From Gluconacetobacter johannae (GTDB lineage: Bacteria; Pseudomonadota; Alphaproteobacteria; Acetobacterales; Acetobacteraceae), in NCBI RefSeq assembly GCF_014174305.1, contig NZ_JABEQH010000008.1, forward strand, positions 62,001 through 126,000: DNA of 64,000 nt. Reading direction: 5' to 3'. The notes below the pieces were generated by a model. That model did no database searches. It was not told the DNA's origin and was given only the letters and a program-made list of their open reading frames with translations. Both the position numbers and the translations under genes were made by a program. Position 1 is the stretch's first letter, and every line of letters begins with the position of its first letter. Below are positions 15,631 to 23,565 of the stretch, one piece after another.

Positions 15631-16410
15631 ATGCGCCCCTTTTTATCCGCCCTACCCCTCCTGGCCCTGCTGGGGCTGGGCGCCGCCCCTGCCAACGCCG
15701 TCCGCGCCAACATCGCGATCCAGCCCGTATCGCGCATGGACACGCCCTGGTGGCGCCAGCGATTCGCCGAAAAGCAGGCCGAAATCGCCCATGGCCGATT
15801 CGATGTCGTCTGGCTGGGCGATTCGATCACCCAGAACTGGGAACGGAACGGGCCGGAAGCCTGGCGCGATTTCGCCCCGGTGTGGCAGCGGTATTACGGC
15901 GACCGGCACGCCCTCAACCTGGGGTTCAAGGGGGACAGCACCTGCCACGTGCTGTGGCGCCTGGCCCATGGCGAGCTGGATTTCCGTACCCCACCCCGCC
16001 TGTTCGTCGTTCTGATCGGGGCCAATAATTTCGGCCATGTCCATACGGACGCGGGGCAGACCTATCCGGGCGTCGTCCGGATCGTCGACACGATCCATGC
16101 CCGATTCCCGTCCAGCCGCGTCCTGCTTCTGGGCGTCCTGCCGTCCATCCGCTCGGCCTGGATCACGGCGAACACCCGCCAGCTCAACCGTGCGTTGCAG
16201 GACGATATCCGCCGGGGCCGCCCCTGGCTGCACTATGCGGATGTCGGGACGGCGGTGGAACGTGACGGCGCGCCCGATCCGTCGCGCTTCCTCGACCCGC
16301 ATCTGACGCCCCCCGATCCGCCCCTGCACCCGACCGCCACGACGCAGGAGGCGATCGCCCGCATGATCGAACCCGCCGTCGCCGACGCCCTGGCGGATCG
16401 TCGCCATTGA
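15631..16410 (+). CDS. Exported SGNH/GDSL-family hydrolase
   Basis: A 259-residue protein with a signal peptide (FLSALPLLALLGLGAAPANA). The SGNH blocks are visible: WLGDSIT with the nucleophile Ser at about 65, LNLGFKGD, LIGANN, and a late DPHLTPPDPPLHPT carrying the His. The overall form resembles the platelet-activating-factor acetylhydrolase-like or sugar O-acetylesterase branch. It should act in the periplasm. Neighbouring uppP suggests an envelope glycan role, but the substrate is not shown. Confidence 0.85.
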   Translation: MRPFLSALPLLALLGLGAAPANAVRANIAIQPVSRMDTPWWRQRFAEKQAEIAHGRFDVVWLGDSITQNWERNGPEAWRDFAPVWQRYYGDRHALNLGFKGDSTCHVLWRLAHGELDFRTPPRLFVVLIGANNFGHVHTDAGQTYPGVVRIVDTIHARFPSSRVLLLGVLPSIRSAWITANTRQLNRALQDDIRRGRPWLHYADVGTAVERDGAPDPSRFLDPHLTPPDPPLHPTATTQEAIARMIEPAVADALADRRH

Positions 16411-16488
16411 CCACCCGCAGGATCGAACAGGGCGGCAACTCCTTTTCATTGCGATACAGTTTTTGCGCGGCATGTTAGGCTTCGTTTC

Positions 16489-18033
16489 ATGCCGACTGTT
16501 CCCTCCTCGCCCCGGCGCCTGGCGCTTCGCAAATCCATCCAGCAGATCGAGTCCGAAAGCCTGACGCACGGGTTGCGCCGCACCCTCGGTCCGGTCCAGC
16601 TCATGATGCTGGGAATCGGCTCGACGATCGGCGCCGGGATCTATGTCATGACCGGCACCGCCGCCGCGAACTATGCCGGGCCGGCCATCCTGCTGTCCTT
16701 CCTGGTGGCTGGCCTGGCCTGCCTGTTCACGGCGTTTTCCTACGGGGAACTGGCCTCGACGATGCCGGTGTCGGGCTCGGCGTACAGCTACGCCTATGTG
16801 TCGATGGGCGAACGCGCCGCCTGGGCGGTGGGATGGCTGCTGCTGCTGGAATATGGGGTGTCCTGCGCGGGCGTGGCCGCCGGGTTTTCCGGCTATGCCA
16901 CCAGCCTGCTGCAGGATCTGGGCGTCACGGTCCCCTCCTTCCTTCACGCGTCCCTGGTGCAGACGCTGCCGACCGCCCATGGGGCCAGCCTGCTGGTGGC
17001 GCCCCGGATCGACCTCGTGGGGGCGTCATCCGTTCTGCTGGTCACGTTCTTCCTGGTCCTGGGCGTCGAGGAATCGGCCCGGATCAATACGTTCATCGTG
17101 TTTATCAAGGTCGGTGTGCTGATGCTGTTCCTGGCGGTGGGCATTCATTACGTCCACCCGTCGTACCTGGTGCCGTTCATCCCGCCGCGCGAAGGCGGGT
17201 TCCATTACGGGGTGCCGGGCATCTTCCGCGCGGCCTCGGTCATCTTCTTCGCCTATGTGGGGTTCGAGACCGTATCGACCGCATCGGCCGAAGCCCGAAA
17301 CCCACGGCGCGACGTGCCGCTGGGCATCATCGGGTCCCTGCTGGTCTGTACGCTGGTCTATATCTGCGTGGCCGCGGTGCTGATCGGCATCGTCCCGTAC
17401 CGCAAGCTCGGCGTGGCCGATCCCCTGGCTATCGCGGTCGATACGATCGGTCAGCCCTGGCTGGCGATTCTCATCAAGATCGGCGCGGTGACCGGCCTGT
17501 GCTCGGTGATTATGGGCCTGCTCTACGGCCAGACGCGCATCTTCTTCACCATCGCCCGCGACGGGCTGCTGCCGCCGATGTTCTGCCGGCTGCATCCGAA
17601 ATTCTGCACGCCCTGGATCGGCACCATCGTCCTGGGCCTGGTCGTGGCGGTGGCGACCGCGACGCTGCCGATCGACATCATCAGCGACCTGGTCAGCCTG
17701 GGCACGGCAACGGCGTTCGGCATCGTCTGCTTCACCGTGATCTGGCAGCGCAACACCCGGCCCGACCTGCCCCGCCCGTTCAGCGTGCCCCTGGGCGGGG
17801 TGCGGATCGGCGGGGTGTGGATCGGCGTCTCGCCGGCGCTGGGCATCCTGTTCTGCGTCATCATGATGGTCCCGCTGTTCGTGGACATGATCCGCGCCCT
17901 GTGGAACGGCAACCCCCTGCCGGCCATCCTCCTGGGAAGCTATGTCGTCCTGGGCGTGCTGGGCTACGTCTTCTACGGCCGGTCGCATTCGCTCCTGGGC
18001 CGCGAGAACGCGGCCGTCAGGTCCCTGTCCTGA
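16489..18033 (+). CDS. Amino acid permease, APC superfamily (cationic amino acid type)
   Basis: A 514-residue inner-membrane transporter with about 12-14 hydrophobic spans. The start segment LGPVQLMMLGIGSTIGAGIYV (split here: the GSTIGAGI helix-1 break is the substrate-binding motif) is characteristic of APC permeases, and SYGELASTMPVSGSAYSYAY follows as helix 3. Similarity in layout is to the YhdG/CAT group, which takes up cationic or branched amino acids. It stands alone between the SGNH gene (78-base gap) and the convergent MscS gene. Confidence 0.9.
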   Translation: MPTVPSSPRRLALRKSIQQIESESLTHGLRRTLGPVQLMMLGIGSTIGAGIYVMTGTAAANYAGPAILLSFLVAGLACLFTAFSYGELASTMPVSGSAYSYAYVSMGERAAWAVGWLLLLEYGVSCAGVAAGFSGYATSLLQDLGVTVPSFLHASLVQTLPTAHGASLLVAPRIDLVGASSVLLVTFFLVLGVEESARINTFIVFIKVGVLMLFLAVGIHYVHPSYLVPFIPPREGGFHYGVPGIFRAASVIFFAYVGFETVSTASAEARNPRRDVPLGIIGSLLVCTLVYICVAAVLIGIVPYRKLGVADPLAIAVDTIGQPWLAILIKIGAVTGLCSVIMGLLYGQTRIFFTIARDGLLPPMFCRLHPKFCTPWIGTIVLGLVVAVATATLPIDIISDLVSLGTATAFGIVCFTVIWQRNTRPDLPRPFSVPLGGVRIGGVWIGVSPALGILFCVIMMVPLFVDMIRALWNGNPLPAILLGSYVVLGVLGYVFYGRSHSLLGRENAAVRSLS

Positions 18034-18036
18034 CCG

Positions 18037-18056
18037 GGTTCGGGCACGCCCGAGCC
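18037..18056. terminator. Hairpin at convergent gene junction
   Basis: TCGGGC/GCCCGA around a 2-base loop, extended by GGT/GCC with one G-T pair, forms a 9-pair stem. It fills most of the 30-base gap between the convergent permease and mechanosensitive channel genes. There is no T run on either strand, so it is not a classical intrinsic terminator. Confidence 0.4.
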
Positions 18057-18063
18057 AGCCCCC

Positions 18064-19263
18064 TCAGGAGACGGACGGCGGCGGCGCGCTGCCCGGCCCG
18101 GTGTAGGACCCCGGCGGCGGCCGATCGACCAGCGGCGAGACGATACCTGTGGTGGTCAGGACATCCTGGCCGGCAAGTGACGTAACATGGGCCATCCGTT
18201 CCCGCGGCAGCGCCTCGGGGCATTCGTCGCGCAGGAAGACGATGATCTTCTCGCGGATTTCGCACCGCAGGTCCCAGCTCTGCAATGCCGTGCGGGCGCT
18301 GGCGATGATCCGGATGGTCATGACCTGCGCGCTGCAATCCGAAACCTGAACGTCGAAGACTTTTCCATCCCACAGGGCCGTTGACCGGACGATGTCGTTC
18401 AGCCGCGCCCGGATGCGATCCATCGGCGCGTGGAAATCCACATGCAGGAACACCACCCCGATCAGCGCCGCCGAATTATGCGTCCAGTTCTGGAACGGAT
18501 TTTCCAGAAAGTAGGAAATCGGCACGATATGACGGCGCCAGTCCCAGACCCGCAGCACGACATAGGTCGCGTTGATTTCCTCCACCCAGGCCCAGTCGCC
18601 GTTGATGATAATCAGATCTTCCATGCGGATCGGCTGCGTCATGGCGATCTGCATGCCCGCGATCAGGTTCGTCAGCAGCGGCCGCGCGGCCAGGCCGACC
18701 ACGACGGACGCGGCCCCGGCCGAGGCAAAGAGGCTCAGCCCGTATTCGCGCACCGATTCGAACGTCATCAGGGCCGATCCCACCGTCAGCAGCCCCACCA
18801 GGATGTCGGCCATCCGCCGCAGCACGCGCACCTGGGTCATGTGCGTGCGCGACAGGATGTCGTCCCGGTCGTCCTTGCCGTTGATGCGCGTCAGATAGGC
18901 GTCCGACAGGATACGCATCGCCACGATCGCCGCGTAGCCCAACATGAGCACGAACAGGACCAGCAGCCCATGCCCCGTCGCCTGCCGCGTCGCGTACGAA
19001 AAGCCCGAGGCCGGAAGCGCCGTGCCCACGAAGATGATGACCAGCATGATGCGCGCCGGGCGCTGCATGGCCAGGGTAAAGGACCGCACGAACGCCCCGC
19101 GCTTCTGTCCGGGAATCCGCAGAACCAGCTTGGTGATGATGCGGCTGAGGATTTCCGCCATCAGTCCGGCCGCGCACAGCATCAGGACCGACGCCACCGG
19201 CGCCGGCAGCCAGCCGAGCAGCTTGCGGATATCGGTCAGCAGGGAAATAAACTCGGTTTTCAT
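18064..19263 (-). CDS. MscS family mechanosensitive ion channel
   Basis: A 399-residue protein with several N-terminal membrane spans, then the MscS pore and beta domain. The pore-helix segment reads GLSLFASAGAASVVVGLAARPLLTN in two overlapping parts (the Gly/Ala-rich FASAGAASVVVGLAARP is the signature), followed by AGMQIAMTQPIRMEDLIII and the beta-domain WAWVEEINATYVVLRVWD. These channels open under membrane tension to release solutes. ATG at 19263 (MKTEFISLL) is chosen over an upstream start that adds a non-hydrophobic Pro/Arg-rich leader. The C-terminal tail is Pro-rich. Confidence 0.9.
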   Translation of the reverse strand: MKTEFISLLTDIRKLLGWLPAPVASVLMLCAAGLMAEILSRIITKLVLRIPGQKRGAFVRSFTLAMQRPARIMLVIIFVGTALPASGFSYATRQATGHGLLVLFVLMLGYAAIVAMRILSDAYLTRINGKDDRDDILSRTHMTQVRVLRRMADILVGLLTVGSALMTFESVREYGLSLFASAGAASVVVGLAARPLLTNLIAGMQIAMTQPIRMEDLIIINGDWAWVEEINATYVVLRVWDWRRHIVPISYFLENPFQNWTHNSAALIGVVFLHVDFHAPMDRIRARLNDIVRSTALWDGKVFDVQVSDCSAQVMTIRIIASARTALQSWDLRCEIREKIIVFLRDECPEALPRERMAHVTSLAGQDVLTTTGIVSPLVDRPPPGSYTGPGSAPPPSVS

Positions 19264-19392
19264 CACGGCATGGATTCCGGTCTCTCGTCTCGAAGGCGGG
19301 GGATAGGGCGGGCATGAATAAAGCCATATCAATGGAAACGGGAGTTTTCTTTAACCGTCGTGACAAGGTTTACATCCCATGCGCCGAACGGG

Positions 19393-19421
19393 TTGACTTT
19401 GGCCGACCGGGGCGATATCTC
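19393..19421 (+). promoter_or_regulatory. Promoter of the tRNA-Met gene
   Basis: TTGACT (19393-19398) and TATCTC (19416-19421) are separated by 17 bases, and the tRNA begins 18 bases after the -10 element. The -35 matches consensus at five of six positions and the -10 at three of six. Confidence 0.6.
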
Positions 19422-19439
19422 CCAACCACCCGACGCGAT

Positions 19440-19514
19440 GGCGGCGTAGCTCAGCGGTAGAGCAGGGGAATCATAATCCCTTGGTCGGCGGTTCAAATCC
19501 GTCCGCCGCTACCA
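19440..19514 (+). tRNA. tRNA-Met (CAT), elongator type
   Basis: A 75-base gene with the CCA end encoded. The acceptor stem GGCGGCG pairs with CGCCGCT (G-T at the first pair). The D arm is GCTC/GAGC, the anticodon arm GGGGA-ATCATAA-TCCCT with anticodon CAT, and the T arm GGCGG-TTCAAAT-CCGTC. It lacks the initiator features (unpaired first acceptor position and three G-C pairs next to the anticodon loop), so it is the elongator Met tRNA; a lysidine-modified Ile tRNA cannot be fully excluded. Confidence 0.93.
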
Positions 19515-19607
19515 TCCGTCGGGTCTTTCCCCTTCATATCCCCGTACGAAAATCCGTTCGCGCGACATGCCCGGATCCACTCCGGGCCTGCCCTGCGCGG
19601 TGCCGCC

Positions 19608-20876
19608 TCACGACGGCGGTTCGCCCCCCCGCGCGCTCGCGGCGTCCCGCGCCGTGACATGGCCGATCCGATGGCTGAAATGGCCGATGGCGTAATTCGC
19701 GATGTCCGCCAGATCCTGATCGCGATATTCCGGCCCGAAGGCCGGCATGGTCATCGCCCCCTGGGCGGTATCGAGCCGCGATCCCTCGACCATGAGCTTC
19801 ATCAGGTTGCGTCCCTGCGTCTCGCCGAGCGAGCGCGCGCCCCACAGGTCGGCAACCTCCACCTGTCGCCCCTGCCCGGTCGTCAGATGGCAGCCGGCGC
19901 AGGCCGCGGCGAACAGCCTGCCGCCGTTGCTGTCGTTGGGGCCGGTGGCCAGCGCGTCCGGGGTGATATTCGCCACCGTCTCGTCCGATCGCCGCGCCGG
20001 CAGGGTACGCAGATAGGTCACCATGGCCGAGATGTCCCGCGCCGTCAGGTACCGCAGGCTGTGGCTGACGACATCGGCCATCGGCCCGGCCGCCGTTCCA
20101 TGGCCCCCGGCATGCCCGCGGGACAGATAGGCGGCCAGTTGCGTGTCGCTCCACGCCCCGATGCCACTGTCGGGATCGGGGGAGATGTTATAGGCGCGCC
20201 ACCCGTCGGTCACCGCGCCGGCATAGGAATGCGCGCTGGACGTCGCCTGCATGATGTTGCGCGGCGAATGGCATTCGGCGCAATGCCCGGCGGCCTCGAC
20301 CAGATACCGCCCCCGATTCCAGTCGGCCGATTGGCCCGGATCGTCGGCAAGGGCCGCCGATGGCAGGTTCATCAGGTTCCAGGCGATCATCACCGGCCGG
20401 AAACTGTAGGGAAACCGCACCGCGTTGGCCGGCGCCGGGGCATGGACCGGGTGCAGCGTATCCAGATAGGCGCGAATGGCCCGCACGTCATCGACCGTCA
20501 TCCGCGCGTACGACGCGTAAGGCATGACGGGGTACAGATGCTTCCACCCCGGCGCCACGCCCGCCCGCACGGCGGACACGAACTGCGCGTCGCTATAGGT
20601 GCCGATGCCGGTTTCCCGGTCCGGCGTGATGTTGGGGGAATAGATCGTCCCGATTCCCGGCAGGACGAAGGCCCGGCCGCCAGCAAACGGGGCGCCGCCC
20701 GGCCGGGTGTGACAGACCTCACAATCCGCCGCGCGTTCCAGATACGCGCCCCGGGCGACCAGGTCCGCATCCGCCGCCCGCGCGCCCCGCGTGCCAGTCC
20801 CCAGCGCCGCAACGGCAAGAGACAGACAGACGGTCCGTCGCAGGACGCGGCGACGCGATTCGGCCGGCGCGCTCAT
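19608..20876 (-). CDS. Three-haem cytochrome c subunit of a membrane-bound dehydrogenase
   Basis: A 422-residue exported cytochrome with a signal peptide (CLSLAVAALGTGTRGARA). It has three CxxCH haem c sites at about residues 52-56 (CEVCH), 199-203 (CAECH) and 326-330 (CAGCH). This is the form of the cytochrome subunits of acetic acid bacterial alcohol and aldehyde dehydrogenases, which pass electrons to ubiquinone at the outer face of the inner membrane. It overlaps the molybdopterin subunit gene by 4 bases and is the third gene of the operon. The cell role is likely oxidative conversion of aldehydes in the periplasm. Confidence 0.92.
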   Translation of the reverse strand: MSAPAESRRRVLRRTVCLSLAVAALGTGTRGARAADADLVARGAYLERAADCEVCHTRPGGAPFAGGRAFVLPGIGTIYSPNITPDRETGIGTYSDAQFVSAVRAGVAPGWKHLYPVMPYASYARMTVDDVRAIRAYLDTLHPVHAPAPANAVRFPYSFRPVMIAWNLMNLPSAALADDPGQSADWNRGRYLVEAAGHCAECHSPRNIMQATSSAHSYAGAVTDGWRAYNISPDPDSGIGAWSDTQLAAYLSRGHAGGHGTAAGPMADVVSHSLRYLTARDISAMVTYLRTLPARRSDETVANITPDALATGPNDSNGGRLFAAACAGCHLTTGQGRQVEVADLWGARSLGETQGRNLMKLMVEGSRLDTAQGAMTMPAFGPEYRDQDLADIANYAIGHFSHRIGHVTARDAASARGGEPPS

Positions 20877-23023
20877 GCCTGCCGCCCCGTCAGCGGCAGG
20901 GTCCGGTACCGCCGTCCGCTGGCGGCCGCCATCGCGTTGGCCAACGCCGCCGCCGCCGCCGCCGTGCCGGTTTCCCCTATGCCCCCCGGATCCTCGGTGC
21001 TGTCGATCAGATGGACGTCGATCATGGGCGATTCGTTCATGCGGAGGATCCGGTAGGAATGGAAATTGTCCTCCTGCACCCGGCCACCGCTGAGCGTGAC
21101 CTCGTTATACAGGGCGGCACTGAGCCCGAAGATCAGGCCCCCTTCGATCTGGGACACGACCTGATCGGGGTTCACCACCCGTCCGCAATCCACGGCAACG
21201 ATGACCCGCCGGACCCGCACGGCCCCGGTATCGGACATCTCGACTTCCATCACCGTGGCCAGGTACGACCCGAAGACGTACTGCAACGCCACGCCCCGGC
21301 CGACATGCGGCGGCAGCGGCGTGCCCCAGTTCGCTTTCTCGGCCGCCAGGTCCAGCACGGCGCGCGCGCGCGGGTTGTCGGCCGTCATCTTCCGCCGGAA
21401 CGCCACCGGGTCGGCCCCGGCCTGGGCCGCCAGCTCGTCGATGAAGCTTTCCACCACGAACACGCCGCGCGTGCCGCCGACGCCCCGCCACCAGGCCGTC
21501 ACCACGCCCGGCGCCTCGCGCCGCGCATATTCCAGGCGCGTCGCGGGAATCGCGTAGGGCGTCTCCGCCGTGGCGACCAGCAGATCGTCATCCATCCCGT
21601 TCGGCAGCAGGGCCTCGGGCGCCCAGCGGGCGACCACTGCCGGCCCGACGATGCGGTGTTCGATGCCCACCAGGTTGCCGTGCCGATCCAGCCCGCCGAC
21701 CAGCCGGTCGACATAGGCCGGCCGGAAGCGGTCGAGCGTCAGATCTTCCTCGCGCGTCCAGACGATCTTCAGCGGATAGGACACCTGCCGCGCGAACTGG
21801 ACCGCCTGGATCACATACTCATGTTCCAGCCGGCGGCCGAATCCGCCGCCGATATACTGGTTGTGGACATGGACCTTATCCTTGGCCAGGCCCGTGATCC
21901 CGGCCGCCGCATCGCGTGCCCGCAGGGGCACCTGGGACCCCACCCAGATGTCGCAGCGCTCGGGCGTGACCTGCACGGTGCAGTTGATCGGCTCCATCGG
22001 CGCATGGGCCAGCAGCGGCTGCTGGTATGTCGCCTCGACCCGCGTCGCGGCCCCCGCGACGGCGGCCCTGGCGTCGCCCTTGCTGTGGGCGACGATGGCC
22101 GGCCCGTCCAGCGCATCGTGAAGCTGGCGATAGATCGTCGCGGTGGTGACGGCGGCGTTCACCCCTTCGTCCCAGGTGATCGACAGCGCCTCCAGCCCCT
22201 TGCGGGCCGCCCAGAAATGATCGCCGACCACGCAGACCGCATTGCCGATCGTCAGCACGTCGCGCACGCCCGGCACCTTGCGCGCCGCGTCGGCATCGAC
22301 ATGCGTCAGGATGCCGCCCATGACCGGACAGGCCGCAACGGTGCCGACCAGCATGCCGGGGACCTGCACGTCGATGCCGAAGGTCGCGGTGCCGGCCACC
22401 TTGGCGGGAGAATCCAGCCGGTGCTGCGATTTGCCGATCAGCCGGAAAGTGGCGGGGTCGCGCAACGGCACCGGGGCCGTCGGCGCGGGCAGCAGCGCGG
22501 CGTCGGCCGCGACCTCGCCATAGGTCAGGCTGCGCCCGCTGGCCAGGTGACGGACCACGCCGGCCTCGGCCTGGCAGGTGTCGGGGACGACCGACCAGTG
22601 CGCGGCGGCGGCCTGGACCAGCAGGGTCCGCGCCGCGGCGCCTGCCTGCCGCAGCCCCGCCCAGGTAGCGATGGTCGATGTCGATCCGCCGGTCGCCTGG
22701 GTTCCCAGTTCCTTGGTGATGTACGCGTCGCCCGGCGGCGCGGCTTCGATCTGGATCTGGTCCAGCCCCACGGCCAATTCCTCGGCGATCAGCATCGCCT
22801 CGCCGGTATAGATCCCCTGCCCCATTTCCACATTGGGCAGGATCAGCGTGATCGTGCCGTCGGTCGCGACACGCACGAAGGCGTTGGGGGCGAAAGGCCC
22901 GGTCTCGTCCTCGACGATCCGCGTCGCCCCCCGGGCGGCACGGCGAGGCAACGCCGCCGCCAGCAACAGGCCGCCGGCGCCGGTCAGGACGCCGCGGCGC
23001 GACAGCATGGTCACGGCCATCAT
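20873..23023 (-). CDS. Molybdopterin-binding aldehyde dehydrogenase large subunit (AldH/IorB type)
   Basis: A 716-residue xanthine-oxidase-family catalytic subunit. It has a Tat-like leader ([20 protein letters not shown]). Family segments include [50 protein letters not shown] (cofactor loop) and, near the end, [12 protein letters not shown], which carries the catalytic Glu. With a 2Fe-2S subunit and a three-haem cytochrome c, this matches the membrane-bound aldehyde dehydrogenase (AldFGH type) of acetic acid bacteria. Isoquinoline 1-oxidoreductase-like enzymes have the same layout, so the true substrate remains open. Overlaps both neighbours by 4 bases. Confidence 0.9.
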   Translation of the reverse strand: MMAVTMLSRRGVLTGAGGLLLAAALPRRAARGATRIVEDETGPFAPNAFVRVATDGTITLILPNVEMGQGIYTGEAMLIAEELAVGLDQIQIEAAPPGDAYITKELGTQATGGSTSTIATWAGLRQAGAAARTLLVQAAAAHWSVVPDTCQAEAGVVRHLASGRSLTYGEVAADAALLPAPTAPVPLRDPATFRLIGKSQHRLDSPAKVAGTATFGIDVQVPGMLVGTVAACPVMGGILTHVDADAARKVPGVRDVLTIGNAVCVVGDHFWAARKGLEALSITWDEGVNAAVTTATIYRQLHDALDGPAIVAHSKGDARAAVAGAATRVEATYQQPLLAHAPMEPINCTVQVTPERCDIWVGSQVPLRARDAAAGITGLAKDKVHVHNQYIGGGFGRRLEHEYVIQAVQFARQVSYPLKIVWTREEDLTLDRFRPAYVDRLVGGLDRHGNLVGIEHRIVGPAVVARWAPEALLPNGMDDDLLVATAETPYAIPATRLEYARREAPGVVTAWWRGVGGTRGVFVVESFIDELAAQAGADPVAFRRKMTADNPRARAVLDLAAEKANWGTPLPPHVGRGVALQYVFGSYLATVMEVEMSDTGAVRVRRVIVAVDCGRVVNPDQVVSQIEGGLIFGLSAALYNEVTLSGGRVQEDNFHSYRILRMNESPMIDVHLIDSTEDPGGIGETGTAAAAAALANAMAAASGRRYRTLPLTGRQA

Positions 23024-23475
23024 GCCACCCCGGCGGCGTTACGGATGGCGGCGCGGATCCGCCGATAGGTGCCGCAGCGACAGATATTGCCCGACATCGC
23101 CTGATCGATGTCCTCGTCCGTGGGATGCGGATTGGCCTTCAGCAGCGCTACCGCCGACATGATCTGCCCGGTCTGGCAATAGCCGCACTGCACCACGTCG
23201 ATATCCATCCACGCCTGCTGCACGCTTTCGCCCACCAGGTCGCCGGCCAGCCCCTCGATCGTCGTCACCGGCCGCCCGGCCACCAGCGACGCCGGCAGCG
23301 AACAGGACCGGACCGGCTTGCCGTCGACATGAACGGTGCAGGCGCCGCATTCGGCGATGCCGCATCCGAACTTCGTGCCCGGCATGCCCAGCACGTCCCG
23401 CAGGACCCACAGCAGGGGCATGTCGTCGGGGACATCGACCTGATGCGCGACGCCGTTAACCTGCAATGTCAGCAT
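23020..23475 (-). CDS. 2Fe-2S subunit of the molybdopterin dehydrogenase (AldG/IorA type)
   Basis: A 151-residue protein with two iron-sulphur sites: a plant-ferredoxin-type set at C38, C43, C46 and C58, and a helical set at C97, C100, C132 and C134 (QCGYCQTGQ and CRCGTYRR). It carries electrons from the molybdenum site to the cytochrome subunit. The start ATG at 23475 has GGAGG about six bases upstream. It is the first gene of the three-gene operon. It has no signal peptide, so it is presumably exported together with the Tat-carrying large subunit. Confidence 0.93.
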   Translation of the reverse strand: MLTLQVNGVAHQVDVPDDMPLLWVLRDVLGMPGTKFGCGIAECGACTVHVDGKPVRSCSLPASLVAGRPVTTIEGLAGDLVGESVQQAWMDIDVVQCGYCQTGQIMSAVALLKANPHPTDEDIDQAMSGNICRCGTYRRIRAAIRNAAGVA

Positions 23476-23534
23476 GCATCCTCCGGACAGAACCAGCGGC
23501 CGGCGCCGATGGCGCCGACACGATCCCGTCTTGT

Positions 23535-23548
23535 AACAAAATATTGTT
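23535..23548. promoter_or_regulatory. AT-rich palindrome upstream of the aldehyde dehydrogenase operon
   Basis: AACAA-AATA-TTGTT lies 60-73 bases before the start of the 2Fe-2S subunit gene. It stands out in GC-rich surroundings and is the only AT-rich patch in the 90-base gap. It could be an operator or part of the promoter; no matching -35/-10 pair was certain. Confidence 0.35.
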
Positions 23549-23565
23549 GGAAAGGGGAACCCGGC

